Shown piece after piece: positions 5,088 to 6,021 of a stretch of 6,021 bases of DNA. The stretch spans positions 1 through 6,021 of the forward strand of contig JADZDN010000228.1 in assembly GCA_020851015.1 (NCBI GenBank), given 5' to 3'. Source of the stretch: Alphaproteobacteria bacterium. GTDB taxonomy: Bacteria; Pseudomonadota; Alphaproteobacteria; JAEULC01. The translations under genes and the position numbers were made by a program. Below the pieces are notes generated by a model. That model had not been told where the DNA came from. It searched no databases and saw nothing but the letters and a program-made list of their open reading frames with translations. The stretch's first letter is position 1; every line of letters starts with the position of its first letter.

Positions 5088-6021
5088 TGCAGGACGTTTC
5101 CGCTCGCCTTGTCGAACAGATGGATATTGTCGGGAACGACCGCCAACGTAAGCGGCGCGCCGTCGGCCAGGGTGAGGGACGGGTCGACTCCGGCGACGCG
5201 GATCGGCGTGTCGCCGACGCGCGCGTCGAGCAGTTGCTGATCGCCAAGCTGCTCGGAGGTCGACAGCGTGGCCTGGAACCGCAGCGTGCCGTTGCCGCCC
5301 TCGCCCAGCATCAGGTGCTGCGGCCGGACACCGACCACCACGTCGCGCGCGCCGTGGCGGCGCAGCTGCGCGCCCTTCTCGCCGGCCAGGCGCAGCGACA
5401 GGCCGGGTGCGGTGGCCGTCGCATCGGTCTCGGTCGCTGTCACGGCGACGTCGATGAAGTTCATCGCCGGCGAGCCGATGAAGCCCGCCACGAAGCGGTT
5501 GGTCGGCCGGCGGTAGAGCTCGAGGGGCGTGCCGACCTGCTGCACCAGCCCGTCCTTCATAACCACGATGCGGTCGCCCAGCGTCATCGCCTCGACTTGG
5601 TCGTGGGTCACGTAGATCGAGGTGGTGGGCACGCGCTTGCGCAGCTCCTTCAGCTCCAGCCGCATCTGGCCCCGGAGCTGGGCGTCCAGGTTCGACAGCG
5701 GCTCGTCGAACAGGAATACCTTGGGGTTGCGCACCAGGCAGCGCCCCAGCGCGACGCGCTGCTGCTGCCCGCCCGAGAGTTGGCGCGGCCGGCGGTCGAG
5801 CAGCGCCTCGATCCCCAGCATCTTCACCGCATAGGCGATCTGCCGATCGATCTCGGACTCCGGCAGCTTGCGGTTGCGCAGGCCGAAGGCCAGGTTGTCG
5901 CGCACGCTCATGTGCTGGTAGAGCGCGTAGTTCTGGAACACCATCGCGATGTCGCGGTCCTTGGGCGGAAGCTGGTTGACCACGCGCCCGCCGATCGCGA
6001 TCAGGCCCGACGTGATCTCCT
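5084..6021 (-). CDS. ABC transporter ATP-binding protein, MalK/UgpC type (CUT1), N-terminus cut by window edge
   Basis: 311 codons and the stop are present; the gene starts beyond the right edge. Comparison with E. coli MalK suggests about 53 residues, including Walker A, are missing. In fragment numbering, the Q-loop Gln is 29, the signature LSGGQ is 81-85, Walker B ends in Asp105-Glu106 (VFLFDEPLSNLD), and the switch His is 139 (THDQVEAM). A constant offset of 53 matches MalK Q82, LSGGQ 134-138, D158/E159 and H192. A C-terminal regulatory (OB/TOBE) domain follows, with VVGVRPQHL and a closing PDNIHLFD block. It energises uptake of sugars, polyols or related solutes at the inner membrane face. 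Its permeases and binding protein are expected to the right, off the window. An oddity is the ALYPHM motif reading ALYQHM (Gln35) just after the Q-loop. It is coupled to the CoA-transferase by a 4-base overlap. Confidence 0.95.
   Translation of the reverse strand, partial: EITSGLIAIGGRVVNQLPPKDRDIAMVFQNYALYQHMSVRDNLAFGLRNRKLPESEIDRQIAYAVKMLGIEALLDRRPRQLSGGQQQRVALGRCLVRNPKVFLFDEPLSNLDAQLRGQMRLELKELRKRVPTTSIYVTHDQVEAMTLGDRIVVMKDGLVQQVGTPLELYRRPTNRFVAGFIGSPAMNFIDVAVTATETDATATAPGLSLRLAGEKGAQLRRHGARDVVVGVRPQHLMLGEGGNGTLRFQATLSTSEQLGDQQLLDARVGDTPIRVAGVDPSLTLADGAPLTLAVVPDNIHLFDKASGNVLQ

Noticed and set aside
4074..5240. Long plus-strand open frame of 388 codons opposite the CoA-transferase
   Set aside because: Antisense shadow of a GC-rich gene: Arg/Ala/Gly/Asp-rich with no recognisable domain, while the opposite frame is a complete CoA-transferase.
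5981..5983. GTG at 5981-5983 as the start of the ABC ATPase
   Set aside because: The frame stays open to the window edge and reads EITSGLIAIGGR ahead of it, which is the normal segment after Walker A, so the gene begins off the window.

Overview
The window comes from a GC-rich bacterial chromosome, roughly two thirds G+C by eye. Its style is that of a metabolically versatile proteobacterium, most likely an alphaproteobacterium. That placement is an inference from composition, from strong GC bias at third codon positions, and from the mix of a MalK/UgpC-type ABC ATPase, a class III CoA-transferase, a MaoC hydratase, an enolase-superfamily enzyme and a HyuA-like protein. No phage, transposon, CRISPR, tRNA or rRNA sequence is visible. 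It reads as one small-molecule catabolic and uptake locus.

Layout, left to right. The first 161 bases hold the N-terminus of a minus-strand hydantoinase/oxoprolinase (HyuA) gene that runs off the left edge. A 102-base divergent intergenic region (162-263) follows. At its centre is a perfect 5-3-5 inverted repeat (208-220) whose two arms each contain a -35-like TTGAC, one facing each way. Rightward from it runs a two-gene unit: an SDR oxidoreductase (264-1019) and, 4 bases later, a 12-helix MFS transporter (1024-2220). Nine bases beyond the MFS stop lies the tail end of a convergent minus-strand operon. Read from the right edge, that operon is: the ATPase of a CUT1-type (sugar/polyol) ABC importer, cut at its N-terminus by the window edge (5084-6021); a CaiB/BaiF CoA-transferase (3858-5087, ATGA overlap with the ATPase); a MaoC-like enoyl-CoA hydratase (3374-3841); and a mandelate-racemase-subgroup enolase-superfamily enzyme (2230-3363).

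How the genes may work together (inference). The ABC importer and the MFS carrier would bring in one or more hydroxylated or acidic substrates. The mandelate-racemase-type enzyme would abstract an alpha proton to dehydrate or epimerise a hydroxy acid. The CoA-transferase would activate a carboxylate as a CoA thioester, the MaoC protein would hydrate or dehydrate a 2-enoyl-CoA or 3-hydroxyacyl-CoA, and the SDR would oxidise or reduce an alcohol/ketone. The HyuA-like protein would belong to a separate hydrolytic or ATP-dependent amide/carboxylation step. Every complete enzyme keeps its family catalytic residues, so this looks like an intact pathway. Its substrate cannot be read from the sequence, and the combination does not match a textbook pathway I can name with confidence.

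All coding starts were judged from family length and ribosome-binding sites. Two starts were moved inward from the longest open frames: the SDR to 264 and the MaoC protein to 3841. No gap without a gene exceeds 102 bases.
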